From Salaquimonas pukyongi (GTDB lineage: Bacteria; Pseudomonadota; Alphaproteobacteria; Rhizobiales; Rhizobiaceae), in NCBI RefSeq assembly GCF_001953055.1, contig NZ_CP019044.1, positions 1,860,001 through 1,924,000 on the forward strand: a DNA stretch of 64,000 bases, read 5' to 3'. Positions 53,725 through 63,259 of this stretch are shown here, one piece after another. The notes under the pieces were generated by a model. The model saw nothing but the letters and a program-made list of their open reading frames with translations, did no database searches and was not told the DNA's origin. The translations under genes and the position numbers were made by a program. Numbering within the stretch: position 1 is the stretch's first letter; each line of letters opens with the position of its first letter.

Positions 53725-54264
53725 CCTGTACCCCCAAAAGACTGGACGACTATTGTCGGCCCGGCCCCCCAAAACCAAAGATTAAGAACCGGTTAATTGG
53801 TTTTTACGCAGCGGCACCCTAGCGGTAAACAACCGGGCAAGCGGGTTCGGTTTTGCATTGTAGGAAATATGACACCTTTTGGCTGTTTTCGCCGTTAGTG
53901 CATTTAAGCAACACTTTGGTTTTCCGATTTTGGGTCAAGCAAAACGCCCTGAATGTTAAAAAACGCGGTAAATGTCAGCTTTCTGGGTCAATGCGCCCGA
54001 ATCGAAGCTGCTGGATTTCAGGGCGCGAAAGCAGCGTTTTTATTCCCCGGTGACTGTTCTGACGCCGAAAAACGGCGGCAGGAAAACACTTTTTGCGGGA
54101 AAAATTGACGAAGCACACCTGAGAAAAAGAGCAGGATAACCGCTGTCAAAAATTGCGTTTTCCGGCGCAAGGCAAGCACCCGGATGGAGCGCTCCGGCTT
54201 TTCCTCAAAGCATGATGGAAACAGCCAGCCGGCCATTCCGGAAACCAGTTATTTTGAACGCCCG
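53725..54264. other. Upstream region of tpsA
   Basis: No supported gene. A minus-strand open frame at 54018-54236 lacks a ribosome site and has no family features. The stretch next to tpsA (53780-53950) is A+T-rich and should hold its promoter, but I could not fix -35/-10 boxes with confidence. Confidence 0.4.
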
Positions 54265-54909
54265 CTATTTTGCAAGCAATGACGGGCGCACAACGGCCCG
54301 TTCGTTCTCGATGATCAGCGCGCCCTTCTGCTTCAGAAGCTTCAGCCTTTCATTGAGATAGGGCCGCGTGATGTTGAGCAGGCTTGAAAATTCCTGCTGC
54401 TTCAACTGCCACTCCATCTCATAGTCCCCTTCCGGCCGCTGTTCGTGCATCTGCAGATAGCAGGCTTCCAACATTCTCATGATCCGCAGATCGATATCGG
54501 CGATCCGAAGCGCACCTGAAAAATTGATGACGTGGCAAAGATTGTTGGTCACACAGGCCGTGCACCATTCCTCGAACAGCAAATCGCCTTTCATCTCCAA
54601 AGCCTTTTCGTGCGGCAGCATGAAGACATTCGCAGTGGAAAGGGCCGTTGTAGTGAAGACCGGCCCCCCGGGATACATTCCCATCACATTGAAGACGCGG
54701 CCGCGAAAAATCGGCGCAATCATGACGGTCCCGTCTTTTCCATCCGAGACCATTCCCCCCAGCGTACCGGACGACAAAATCAGAATGGGCGCAGCAGGGT
54801 CACCCTCCTTGCAAACGGCGTCACCACGCTTGAAGGTTCGAAGCTCACATAGCTTCAGCACTTTTGAGCGCACGGCATCAAGCCGAGCGCTGACAGGTAT
54901 ACTAAACAT
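54265..54909 (-). CDS. Crp/Fnr family transcription regulator
   Basis: From ATG 54909 the product has 214 residues. An N-terminal cyclic-nucleotide-type barrel (FKRGDAVCKEGDPAAPILILSSGTLGG) is followed by the dimerisation helix and a winged helix-turn-helix (QEFSSLLNITRPYLNERLKLLKQKG). The Fnr N-terminal iron-sulfur Cys set is absent, and the cAMP-contact residues of Crp are not evident, so the signal is unknown. It lies 540 bases upstream of the tps operon on the same strand, making it a candidate regulator of that operon, and is divergent from a BASS transporter gene. Confidence 0.85.
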   Translation of the reverse strand: MFSIPVSARLDAVRSKVLKLCELRTFKRGDAVCKEGDPAAPILILSSGTLGGMVSDGKDGTVMIAPIFRGRVFNVMGMYPGGPVFTTTALSTANVFMLPHEKALEMKGDLLFEEWCTACVTNNLCHVINFSGALRIADIDLRIMRMLEACYLQMHEQRPEGDYEMEWQLKQQEFSSLLNITRPYLNERLKLLKQKGALIIENERAVVRPSLLAK

Positions 54910-55340
54910 GGCCCCAGAATCTTCCCTTTCGTAAGTTACACCAAAGCAGGATTCACCGAATTGGCAAGACGTCCCGTCCCCCAACCGACAAGAAAAGAAA
55001 AGAAGCGTAAGATATCTGACACTCAAGGGTGTCAGCAACGCTGTTTCAAGTTGTTTGGTAAATAGCAACGCGTGATCAGGGCTTGCTCACGGCATGTGCG
55101 CTTCCATGCATTTATCTGCATGAGTAAATGTAAATAGACTTGTTTACCAAGGGGTAAAAAAACAGGGGCCGCTGGCGATCCGGGCCTTCCACTGTGAAAA
55201 CTTGTCTTGAATTGTACTTGGCGCTGTCCTACCCCTGCATGGGGACATTTTCACGGCGAAAAGACACTCAAGGATGAGAATGCCGGCCAGCAGCAATCGG
55301 GCCGGTCTTTCTACTTGGGACTCTACGGGAAGGAAAAGGC
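54910..55340. promoter_or_regulatory. Divergent control region, Crp/Fnr regulator and BASS transporter
   Basis: The region is A+T-rich, with TTGTTTACCAAGGGGTAAA near 55140 and an imperfect palindrome CATTTATCTGCATGAGTAAATG at 55109-55130, which may be operators. No gene is supported. The BASS gene has the ribosome site GGAAGGAAAAGGC. Confidence 0.4.
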
Positions 55341-56210
55341 ATGCTGCTACAGGTCATATTGCCGATTGGGCTGGCAGTCATCATGTTTTCATTGGGGTTG
55401 GGGCTGACAGTCGCAGACTTCCGCAATGTTGCCAAAACCCCGCGTGCCTTTGCTGCCTGTTTTCTTTCCCAGATCGTGCTGCTGCCGGTTGTCGCCCTTA
55501 TCATCGTCATCATGTTCCGCCTTGAAGGCATGCTTGCCGTTGGCATGATGATCATTGCCTTCTGCCCTGGCGGAATTCCTTCCAACATGCTGACCCGGTT
55601 TGCCGGAGGAGATGTGGCGCTGTCGATCTCCCTTACGGCCATAAACAGCCTGATCGCGGTTGCCACCATCCCGTTTCTTGTGAAGCTTGCCATGTTGTAT
55701 TTCATGGCCAGCGAGGCACAATCGGTCAGCGTGACGCGGCTTTCCTTCTCGGTCTTCGTGATCACCGTGTTGCCGGTCGCGCTGGGCATGATTGCCCGAA
55801 AAATGTTTCATCGCTTCATTAGCCGGTTGGAAGGTGTGTTCATTGCGCTGTCAACGGTGATTTTCTTCACCCTCGTCTCCATTGCCGTCATCGACAACTG
55901 GCAAATATTGCAGAACAATTTTCAGGTGCTCGGGCCGGCCATTATTCTGCTCATTGTTGTGATGTTGCTGCTGGGCGGGCTGATTGCATCAGCAATGAAT
56001 GTGTCAAACAAAAAAACGCGAACCATCGCGATTGAAACCGCCATACAGAACGGCACCATGGGCGTCACCGTCAGCGGGCTGGTGCTGCTGTCCGATGGTG
56101 GCCTGACGCCCATAAGCCTTCCCTCCGCACTTTATGGCGTACTCCAGTATATCCTGTTGGTGCCTGCCGCCTTGTTCCTCATGCAGATGGCGCGCAACAC
56201 CGGGCAATAG
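55341..56210 (+). CDS. BASS family (bile acid:sodium symporter-like) transporter
   Basis: The 289-residue membrane protein has nine to ten hydrophobic helices. It shows the BASS signatures MIIAFCPGGIPSNMLTRFAGGDVALSISLTAINSL and IETAIQNGTMGVTVS, where the polar residues line the sodium and substrate sites. Bacterial relatives carry bile acids, pantoate or other organic anions with sodium; the substrate is unknown. It is a single gene with the regulator on the opposite strand. Confidence 0.9.
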   Translation: MLLQVILPIGLAVIMFSLGLGLTVADFRNVAKTPRAFAACFLSQIVLLPVVALIIVIMFRLEGMLAVGMMIIAFCPGGIPSNMLTRFAGGDVALSISLTAINSLIAVATIPFLVKLAMLYFMASEAQSVSVTRLSFSVFVITVLPVALGMIARKMFHRFISRLEGVFIALSTVIFFTLVSIAVIDNWQILQNNFQVLGPAIILLIVVMLLLGGLIASAMNVSNKKTRTIAIETAIQNGTMGVTVSGLVLLSDGGLTPISLPSALYGVLQYILLVPAALFLMQMARNTGQ

Positions 56211-56324
56211 GCTCATACATTCGCCAAGATGTGACTGGTACATGCGCTGCAGGTCGGCTACATCCGGCAGCATCAGGATAATCCGTTGCCCGGACAGTCC
56301 CAAATCCATCCTGCAGGTTATTCC

Positions 56325-57104
56325 ATGTCGCCTGAACTCCCCCTGTTGACCGCACTCCTGGCCGGCGCCATCTCCTTTTTGTCACCCTGTGTTCTGCCGC
56401 TGGTGCCACCCTATCTGGGCTATATGGCAGGCGTTTCCCTCGACACGCTGGCGGGCGGGAAAACCGGTCCGGCACCGGCAGGCGGCGCAACCGCCCTTGC
56501 CGATACAGCGATCAGCAAGACAGCCCAGCGCCGGGTGGTCATGCATGCAGCCATTTTCGTGCTCGGGTTTTCCCTGGTGTTTACAGCACTCGGTGCCGGT
56601 GCCTCGTCCATCGGCCAGTGGATCAGGGCCTGGCAGGACACGCTGGCCATCATCGCCGGCCTGGCGATCATCGTTATGGGGCTGCACTTTCTGGGGCTGT
56701 TCCGCATTTCCCTGCTGTACCGCGAAGCACGGTTCAATCCCCGGCAGGCAGGCCTTGCAGGCTCGTTCTTGATGGGGCTGGCTTTCGCCTTCGGCTGGAC
56801 ACCCTGCATCGGGCCGGTACTCGGCGTCATTCTCGCAATGGCCTCAAGCAGCAATTCCGTTGCCGAGGGAGCGGGCATGCTGGCGGTCTATTCTGCCGGC
56901 CTTGGCATACCCTTTCTGCTGGCCGCATTGTTCGTCGGGCCGTTCATGGGCTTTCTTGCCCGGTTCAAAAAACACCTGCATACCATGGAACAGGTTACCG
57001 GCGGCCTGCTCATCGTGACGGGTATCCTGTTCTTGACCGGTGGCATGCAGACAGCCTCCTTCTGGCTGCTGGAGACGTTTCCGGTACTCGGCACGATTGG
57101 CTGA
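56325..57104 (+). CDS. ccdA: CcdA-type thiol-disulfide transmembrane transporter
   Basis: ATG 56325 gives a 259-residue protein with six hydrophobic helices. The family motifs SFLSPCVLPLVPPYLGY near the N-terminus and FGWTPCIGPVLGVIL in the fourth helix carry the two redox cysteines. CcdA passes electrons from cytoplasmic thioredoxin to periplasmic partners for cytochrome c maturation. It lacks the DsbD thioredoxin domain. A Pro/Ala loop of about 40 residues follows the first helix. Confidence 0.92.
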   Translation: MSPELPLLTALLAGAISFLSPCVLPLVPPYLGYMAGVSLDTLAGGKTGPAPAGGATALADTAISKTAQRRVVMHAAIFVLGFSLVFTALGAGASSIGQWIRAWQDTLAIIAGLAIIVMGLHFLGLFRISLLYREARFNPRQAGLAGSFLMGLAFAFGWTPCIGPVLGVILAMASSSNSVAEGAGMLAVYSAGLGIPFLLAALFVGPFMGFLARFKKHLHTMEQVTGGLLIVTGILFLTGGMQTASFWLLETFPVLGTIG

Positions 57105-57212
57105 GGGAAGTGTCAGTTCAATTGACCTATCTCAAGGGAAGCCTGTCCCCGTGCTGGTAGACAGCAGCCATTCCTTTGGCTAGGAGCCCATTAGACCAAC
57201 CGCAGGAACACG

Positions 57213-58043
57213 ATGACCGTACAGGAAAAACCCGCACAAAGCGCCGTCCCGGAAGGCGTTTACGACCTCAAGGTGACGGACATCCGCCATTATACGGACC
57301 GGCTTTTCTTCTTCCGTACCGAACGGCCTGCCGGTTTCCGTTTCCGCTCCGGTGAATTCGTGATGATCGGCCTGCCGCCGGAGGTGATGGGCGGCAAGAC
57401 CATCTGGCGCGCCTATTCGATCGCCTCACCAGCCTGGGAAGAGCACATCGATTTTTACTCGATCAAGGTGCCGGACGGTCCGCTCACCTCAAGGCTGATG
57501 GACATCAAGACCGGCGATACGGTGTGGATGCGCAAGAAACCGACGGGCACCCTGGTGCACGATGCGCTGGTCGCCGGAAAGCGGCTGTTTCTGCTGTGCA
57601 CCGGAACAGGCATTGCCCCCTTCGCCTCCATCATCCGCGACCCTGAAACCTATGAGAAATTCCAGAAGGTTTATCTGATCCATACCTGCCGCGATAATGC
57701 CGAACTGCAATACGGCTTCGACCTTGTGGACGAGATTGCCAGTCACGAAATCCTCGCAGAGATCGTCGGTGACAAGCTCGTCCACTGGGCAAGCTGCACC
57801 CGTGAGGAGGCACAGGCGGACAAAGGCGTCCATGCCGGCCGCATGACCGATCTGATGCGCTCCGGCGCGTTGTATGATGAACTGGGCATCGAGCCGCTCA
57901 ATCCGGAGACCTGCAGGGTCATGATCTGCGGTTCCATGGCGATGCTGAAGGACTGCGCCAACTTGTGCGAAGAAGCCGGCCTTGCCGAAGGCTCCAATTC
58001 AGCGCCCGGCCAATATGTCATCGAACGGGCATTCGTCGGCTGA
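57213..58043 (+). CDS. fpr: Ferredoxin-NADP(+) reductase
   Basis: The 276-residue flavoprotein has the FAD-binding RAYSIASP, the nucleotide-binding GTGIAPFASIIRD and a C-terminal VIERAFVG typical of bacterial Fpr, including the extra residues after the FAD-shielding aromatic position. It transfers electrons between NADPH and ferredoxin or flavodoxin. It is bounded by a 108-base spacer and a convergent gene 16 bases after its stop, so it is probably monocistronic. Confidence 0.93.
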   Translation: MTVQEKPAQSAVPEGVYDLKVTDIRHYTDRLFFFRTERPAGFRFRSGEFVMIGLPPEVMGGKTIWRAYSIASPAWEEHIDFYSIKVPDGPLTSRLMDIKTGDTVWMRKKPTGTLVHDALVAGKRLFLLCTGTGIAPFASIIRDPETYEKFQKVYLIHTCRDNAELQYGFDLVDEIASHEILAEIVGDKLVHWASCTREEAQADKGVHAGRMTDLMRSGALYDELGIEPLNPETCRVMICGSMAMLKDCANLCEEAGLAEGSNSAPGQYVIERAFVG

Positions 58044-58059
58044 GGGATCTCATCGGGTG

Positions 58060-58788
58060 TCAGTGAACGGTTACCGGACGCGCTTGACGCAAAGCGGAAA
58101 TGGAGAGTTCTTTCAATAGCTTCTGGTAAATGGCGGATTCAAAGTCTTCAAAACCGTCGACCGCCAGCACAAAGGCATCCGGGCCGCCGATAACCCTGTC
58201 TCGATAGTAGGAAAACAAACCGCGGTCCCCGCCGCTGATGGCAAGCCCGTTGACGGTAACGCCCCGGGCGACCGCCCGGTTCCGCGCATGCACCGGATCA
58301 GGCCCCGAATTGCTGCGCGCATCCCCTGAAACATCGATTTTGCGGTTATTGGCCTCAAAGCCGTTCTCGTCGATCAGCTCACGGCAGTAATCGATCGCAT
58401 CGCCGATTGCCGTTGACCGGCCGGTGCTGCTTCTGGGTACCCGTTCGATGGCATTGGCAAAAGCCAGCACGCTTTGCCGGCTTTGCAGGCGGCGCCAGGC
58501 AATTGCCTGCCGGTTGAGATGGCCCACGCTCCAGTGCACCATGGTTACAGCCATCCCCTTTGGCATGGCGCCGATCATTTCAAGGATAACCGGCTGGCGA
58601 AAGGCATTGGCGATGCCCCGCATCTGCAAGCGGTATTCCGGCTCATTGATGCTGATCGAAGTATCGGCTGCCAGAACCAGTTCCAGATCGACCTCATCGG
58701 CGGCTGCAACATTGGCGCCATAGATGATGCTCATTGCGGCTACAAACGCTGAAAGCAGCTTTCTCGACTTTGACCGAACCGCTGTCAC
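58060..58788 (-). CDS. DUF1194 (von Willebrand A-like) exported protein
   Basis: GTG 58788 begins a good signal peptide (RKLLSAFVAAMSIIYGANVAAA), so the longer frame to 58914 is not preferred. The product has 242 residues. The mature part starts EVDLELVLAADTSISIN, a MIDAS-like DxSxS motif, and continues in the DUF1194 pattern with DVSGDARSNSG. The fold should bind a metal and protein partners in the periplasm. Function unknown. Confidence 0.85.
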   Translation of the reverse strand: MTAVRSKSRKLLSAFVAAMSIIYGANVAAADEVDLELVLAADTSISINEPEYRLQMRGIANAFRQPVILEMIGAMPKGMAVTMVHWSVGHLNRQAIAWRRLQSRQSVLAFANAIERVPRSSTGRSTAIGDAIDYCRELIDENGFEANNRKIDVSGDARSNSGPDPVHARNRAVARGVTVNGLAISGGDRGLFSYYRDRVIGGPDAFVLAVDGFEDFESAIYQKLLKELSISALRQARPVTVH

Positions 58789-58903
58789 TGGATGTGGATC
58801 CTCAACAGATTGTCCCCGTTCATTCGCATACCTGTTTGCACGATAGCACGTTGCAATCGAATGAATGTGGTTTCGGTTATCGGCTGCCGTCCCCCGCTCA
58901 CGG

Positions 58904-59607
58904 TTACAGGGCAAGCACCCGCAAATGCTCGATCAGCACCGAATTGCTGGAAAAGGCTGGCTTGCCGGTTGCCTTTTCGATCCGCGGCAAGACATCCAGG
59001 GTCTTGAGGTTTGTGCAGGACAAGAAGACCGCCTCCGCTTCCCTCGCAGACGCCAGCTCCACCGCAGCATCAAACAGCGATTTTTCGTCAATGCGGGCAA
59101 CCTTCGCCTCCTCCGCCTCGTTGAAGGAGCCGAAGACAGGCGTCGCAACGCCGCCATCGGCCAGCACACCGCGCAGTCTCGCGCTGACGCTTTCCACATA
59201 GGGGACAAAAATGCGATGCGGCCAATATTGCGGCTTTGGCACGCATGAAGCAGCGCCGTTAGCGGCTCTGTCACCACTTTGCAGCCGCACCCAGCGCTGA
59301 TCAGTTCATGCACCTTTTGCGGCCCGATCACCGACGTTGCCGAGGTGCATCCATAGCCCACAGCGGCGAGCTTCAAGCCAACGGGAAACAGCGACGCGGT
59401 TTGCGCCAGACGGCCTTCCATCGCCGAAAGGGTTTGCGTCGTCACCTCAGTGTCGCTGGCAATGCGTGCGACCAGAATGTCGCATTCATCAACTGTGAAA
59501 CTGCGGCGCAGATCGGTTTCGAGGGTCTCATCCGACTGCAGCACGATCATGCCGATAACCGGCTTTTCGGCACTCGGCGGAATGGGTGAATGGGAGAACG
59601 CCGTCAT
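58904..59607 (-). pseudogene. Asp/Glu racemase / maleate isomerase-like enzyme, frameshifted
   Basis: From ATG 59607 the first part reads PVIGMIVLQSDETLE..., GYGCTSAT, and ...NIGRIAFLSP, then loses the family pattern. The pattern resumes one frame over as YVESVSARLRGVLADGG...VFLSCTNLKT...VLIEHLRVLAL, to the stop at 58904. The break is at about 59200-59211, where the run GGGG (plus strand) is one base short. Both family cysteines (GCTSAT and SCTN) are kept. The enzyme class is close to EutA/arylmalonate decarboxylase. Its start overlaps the M24 gene stop (ATGA). This is either a recent pseudogene or a sequencing error. Confidence 0.8.
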
Positions 59608-60764
59608 ATGGCCAATACCCGGATTGCCGGCTCCTGCAGGGGCGACAACCAGCGCGCGCCATTTTCGGTTACGACGATGTTTTCCTCATGCACCAGCATG
59701 TTGCCATCCCGCGTTGCAATGCCCGGCTCAAGCGTCAGCACCATGCCGGGCACCAGTGCCGTTTCATCGGCAGGAATGAGCGATGGCCATTCCGTCAGTT
59801 GAATGCCAAGCCCGTGTCCCAGCCGGCCATTGTCCGTGCGCGCTTCACCGCCCGTCAGCACCTTGTCCATGGCGTGGAAAAGATCGGCTGCCGTGGCGCC
59901 CGGCCGCACCGCTGCAAACCCGCAATAGGTTGCCTCGATGAGCCGTTCATGGGCGCTGCGCACCAGCGGGTCCGGTTTGCCGATGGCGAAGTTGCGGTCA
60001 TAATCGCAGAAATAGCCGTCCCAGGTAAGCCCGGTATCGAGCATCAGGCAATCGCCGGATGCAAGCGGTTCCTCGCTTGCCGGAGAAATTACATCGCTGT
60101 AGCCATACGGCCCTGCCCCGCCGGCAAGATAGCGCACCTGGTCCGCGCCCTCCTCAAGACAGAGCATCTGAAAACGCCGGAAAACGGAAGCCAGCGGGTC
60201 TCCTGCACCGGCAACCTCTCCAACACGGTCGAAGGCGCGCCCGGCAATTGCACAGGCATTGGCGATTTTGGCGATTTCGGCTTCAGACTTCACCAGGCGC
60301 AACGCCCGCACAATGCCCCTGTCGCCTGTGATTGTAACCGCACCACACTCCCGTTTGAGCCGCTCAAAATCGGCAACCGGCATGCGAAGATGGCTCTCGT
60401 GTCCATCGGGAATGCCGATCCGCCCGCTGCCGATCGCCTCTTTCAGCGTGTCGGCAAGCAGGCTGACGCCATCGTCCGCCAGGTCGGGCGATGCCCAGGT
60501 GCGGATATCAGTGATCCAGGTCTTTTTCATCAGCGCCGCGCCGATTCCGGGAATGACGGCAACCGGAGCGCCTGCCTGCGGCAACAATACGAACCAGGGC
60601 CGCGTCGGACTTTCCCAGAAACCGGTCAGAAAACCGGTGAAGTAATAGACATCAGGATGGGTGGTCACCAGCAGGCCATCGAGCCCCTCGCGGGCCATTG
60701 CTGCCTGCGCATGGGCAAGACGGGCCTCAAACTCAGCCTGGGAAAACCCCCGCGCCTCAGTCAT
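59604..60764 (-). CDS. M24 family metallopeptidase (Xaa-Pro peptidase/creatinase-like)
   Basis: The 386-residue protein has a creatinase-type N-terminal domain (DGLLVTTHPDVYYFTGF) and a pita-bread C-terminal domain with the metal ligands in LDTGLTWDGYFCDYDRNFAIG, GHGLG.QLTEWP and LEPGI. M24 members cut Xaa-Pro peptides or related C-N bonds, for example ectoine hydrolase. In ectoine-utilisation clusters an M24 enzyme stands beside a racemase-like and a PLP enzyme, as it does here, so amide or cyclic-amidine hydrolysis is possible. It overlaps both neighbours by four to eight bases. Confidence 0.88.
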   Translation of the reverse strand: MTEARGFSQAEFEARLAHAQAAMAREGLDGLLVTTHPDVYYFTGFLTGFWESPTRPWFVLLPQAGAPVAVIPGIGAALMKKTWITDIRTWASPDLADDGVSLLADTLKEAIGSGRIGIPDGHESHLRMPVADFERLKRECGAVTITGDRGIVRALRLVKSEAEIAKIANACAIAGRAFDRVGEVAGAGDPLASVFRRFQMLCLEEGADQVRYLAGGAGPYGYSDVISPASEEPLASGDCLMLDTGLTWDGYFCDYDRNFAIGKPDPLVRSAHERLIEATYCGFAAVRPGATAADLFHAMDKVLTGGEARTDNGRLGHGLGIQLTEWPSLIPADETALVPGMVLTLEPGIATRDGNMLVHEENIVVTENGARWLSPLQEPAIRVLAI

Positions 60765-61824
60765 CGGCGCCCTCGCTGGCGATCAGCAGCACTTTGCTGT
60801 CCACACCCGTTCCCACCGCCTGGCGGATCGCCGGATCGAGCAGCGCCGCCAGGCCGGCGGCCCCCGATGGGGTGGTGGCAATGCCTTCCGCCATCAGCCG
60901 TGCGGTGGCCTTTCGGGCAGCTTCATCGCCCACCGTCACGAAAAAATCGGCATCCCGCGCCAGACCCTTGAGCGCGATCAGCGAAGCTTCCTTGCAGTCA
61001 AGCCTGCCCATGTTGGAAACGGGGCCACTGGCAGCGGTGAACCGGCCGGCCTTGATACTGGCCAGCAATGCCGGTGCTGCCTCCGGCTCTACGACCGTGA
61101 TGACGGGCGCCTCGCCCCACACCTTGCGGGCATGGGCAGCCACCGCTCCGGCAAGTCCGCCGACACCGGCCTGCAGGAAGACATGCGTTGGCGGGTTATC
61201 CATCTGCCGGGCGATTTCCTCAGCCATCACCAGATAGCCTTCCATCAACCTGTGCGGCAGGTCGAAGTAACCGGGCCAGGAACTGTCGGACAGCAGCGTC
61301 AGGCCTTCTGCCGATGCTGCTGCGCCGGCTGCCGCCATGCTTGCCTCGTAATCTGCGCCCTCGCGGCGCACTTCCGCCCCTTTTGCACGCAGCCGCCCGG
61401 CAAAGCTCTCCGGCACGGTTTGAGCAAGATAGATCACCGCCCTAGCCCCGAAGATGTGTGCTCCGGCGGCAACCGACATGCCGTGATTGCCCGCGCTGGC
61501 GGTAACGAATGCCCGGTCTGAAAGTGCTTCCTGCCAGTTGTCTCCCTGGCGCGCCTTCTCCGCTTCGCAGGCAATGACATAGGCCGCGCCCAGCGCCTTG
61601 AAACTGCCAAGGCCCATGCGGCCGCTTTCATCCTTGATCGCAACGTCTGCGACGCCACAATCGCGGGCAAGGGCAGCACTGGCGCGTAGCGGTGTCTCGC
61701 CATGCGCCGGGCATTTTGAAAGCAGGGCCATCGGCGCCTGCGCATCGGTGCTGGGAAAGGGAACCTCGTCAGCAATGTCAAAAGGAGCAGCCTGCGCCCT
61801 GAATGGATTGGCAACGATGTCCAT
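60757..61824 (-). CDS. PLP-dependent lyase, diaminopropionate ammonia-lyase/threonine dehydratase type
   Basis: ATG 61824 has the strong ribosome site GGGGGAGGGAG and is preferred over ATG 61848. The product has 355 residues. The PLP lysine lies in DESGRMGLGSFKALGAAY. The phosphate loop region appears as TASAGNHGMSVAA and a second Gly-rich loop as LQAGVGGLAGAVA. The SFKALGA context resembles diaminopropionate ammonia-lyase more than threonine dehydratase. It should eliminate ammonia from an amino acid. It is in an operon with creatinase and an M24 enzyme. Confidence 0.82.
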   Translation of the reverse strand: MDIVANPFRAQAAPFDIADEVPFPSTDAQAPMALLSKCPAHGETPLRASAALARDCGVADVAIKDESGRMGLGSFKALGAAYVIACEAEKARQGDNWQEALSDRAFVTASAGNHGMSVAAGAHIFGARAVIYLAQTVPESFAGRLRAKGAEVRREGADYEASMAAAGAAASAEGLTLLSDSSWPGYFDLPHRLMEGYLVMAEEIARQMDNPPTHVFLQAGVGGLAGAVAAHARKVWGEAPVITVVEPEAAPALLASIKAGRFTAASGPVSNMGRLDCKEASLIALKGLARDADFFVTVGDEAARKATARLMAEGIATTPSGAAGLAALLDPAIRQAVGTGVDSKVLLIASEGADD

Positions 61825-61844
61825 GGCTCCCTCCCCCGTATTTC

Positions 61845-63094
61845 TCATGCCTTCAGGATCATTTGCCCGGGCCCATACGGGAAACTGGTGATGTTTTCCG
61901 CACCGTCCCCGGTCACGATGAAAATGTCGTGTTCGCGATATCCGCCCGCCCCCGGCACCCCTTCCGGTATCATGATCATCGGCTCCATGGAGACGACCAT
62001 GCCCGGCTCAAGCACGGTGTCCACGTCCTCGCGCAGTTCAACGCCCGCCTCCCGGCCATAATAGTGTGACAGCACACCAAAGGAGTGGCCATAGCCGAAG
62101 GAGCGGTATTTCAGCAGGTCCCACGAGCGGTAAAGATCGTTGAGTTCATGGGCGATGTCTGAACACCTGGCCCCGGCTTGATCAGATCACTGCCAACCCG
62201 CATCACCTCGCAGTTCTTCTCCCACAAGCCAAGATGGGCATCGGACACCTCCTCGCAGAACATCGTGCGCTCAATCGCGGTGTAGTATCCGAAAATCATC
62301 GGAAAGCAGTTGAGCGAAAGAATGTCCCCGCGCGCGACCTTTTTGTTGGTCACCGGATTGTGCGCCCCGTCGGTCATGATCCCCGACTGAAACCAGGTCC
62401 AGGTGTCCATCAACTCGACAAAGGGAAAGCTCGCGCCGATTTCACGGATCATCGCATTGGTGGCCGCAATCGCCACTTCATATTCGCGAACGCCCTCGTG
62501 CACCGCTTCCATGCAGGCCCGTGCACCCACATTGGCCACCCGCGCCCCCTCGCGGATGAGCTTCTGCTCTTCCTCGGACTTGAGCGTGCGCATCCACATG
62601 GAGGGCTGTGCCACGTCGATGAATTCCACCTGCGGAAAGGCTTCTCCCAGCAGTTTGCGGAAATCGAGCGATACATGATCGAACTCGATGCCGATGCGTT
62701 TGACGCCCGGCTTCAACAGGGAGGCAATCGCGGTGTAGAAATTGTCGCGCCGCCAGTCGGAATAGGTGATGTTGTCGCCATGGCTGCGCCGCCAGGGCTG
62801 GCCGCCATCAATGCCGGCGGTAATCGTCGTCGCATTGTCCTGATCGATCAGGAAACCGTATTTGCGGCCGAAATAGCAATACAGGAAACCGGAATAATAG
62901 CAGATGCCGTGATAGGAGGTGAAAAGCGCTGCATCGACATCGTGCTTTGCCATCCACTGGCGGATGTCCGATTGGCGGCGGTCCATTTCGCCCGCGCTGA
63001 ACGGTGACCATTCCTTTTCGCCATTGTGCCATTTGACGACGTGCAGCATGTCGCCGACACGGTCTGCCGGCGCTTCTGAAACAATATGGTTCAT
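61845..63094 (-). pseudogene. Creatinase (creatine amidinohydrolase), frameshifted
   Basis: The first 310 residues follow creatinase closely: MLHVVKWHNGEKEW, LFTSYHGICYYSGFLYCYFGRKYG, TTITAGIDGGQPWRRS and ELMDTWTWFQSGIMTDGAHNPVT. After LIKPG the frame breaks at 62169-62176, where one G is missing from a G-run. It resumes one frame over (CSDIAHELNDLY, RSFGYGHSFGVLSHYYGREAGVELRED, SMEP, GGYREHDIFIV) to the stop at 61845. With one base restored the protein would be about 415 aa and complete. Creatinase splits creatine into sarcosine and urea. Sequencing error and true decay are both possible. Confidence 0.85.
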
Positions 63095-63259
63095 GGGATC
63101 ATCTCATCCATGGCCTGATGGCGGCCGGCACAATTGCCGGCCACGTTGGCCGAGATGGCACAAAAGCTAGCGGTATTTTGGCCGTTTGCTGCGACCGGTT
63201 GTGACATTTCGCGCCGCAAACAGAACAGGCTTTCACCCAGTTCTGCCCGGCACAAATCG
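63095..63259. other. Spacer between permease and creatinase
   Basis: 165 bases without a gene. Whether the creatinase operon has its own promoter here or is read through from the transporter genes is not clear. Confidence 0.35.

Noticed and set aside
54018-54236. 72-codon minus-strand frame upstream of tpsA
   Set aside because: No ribosome site, no motif, and composition typical of non-coding sequence.
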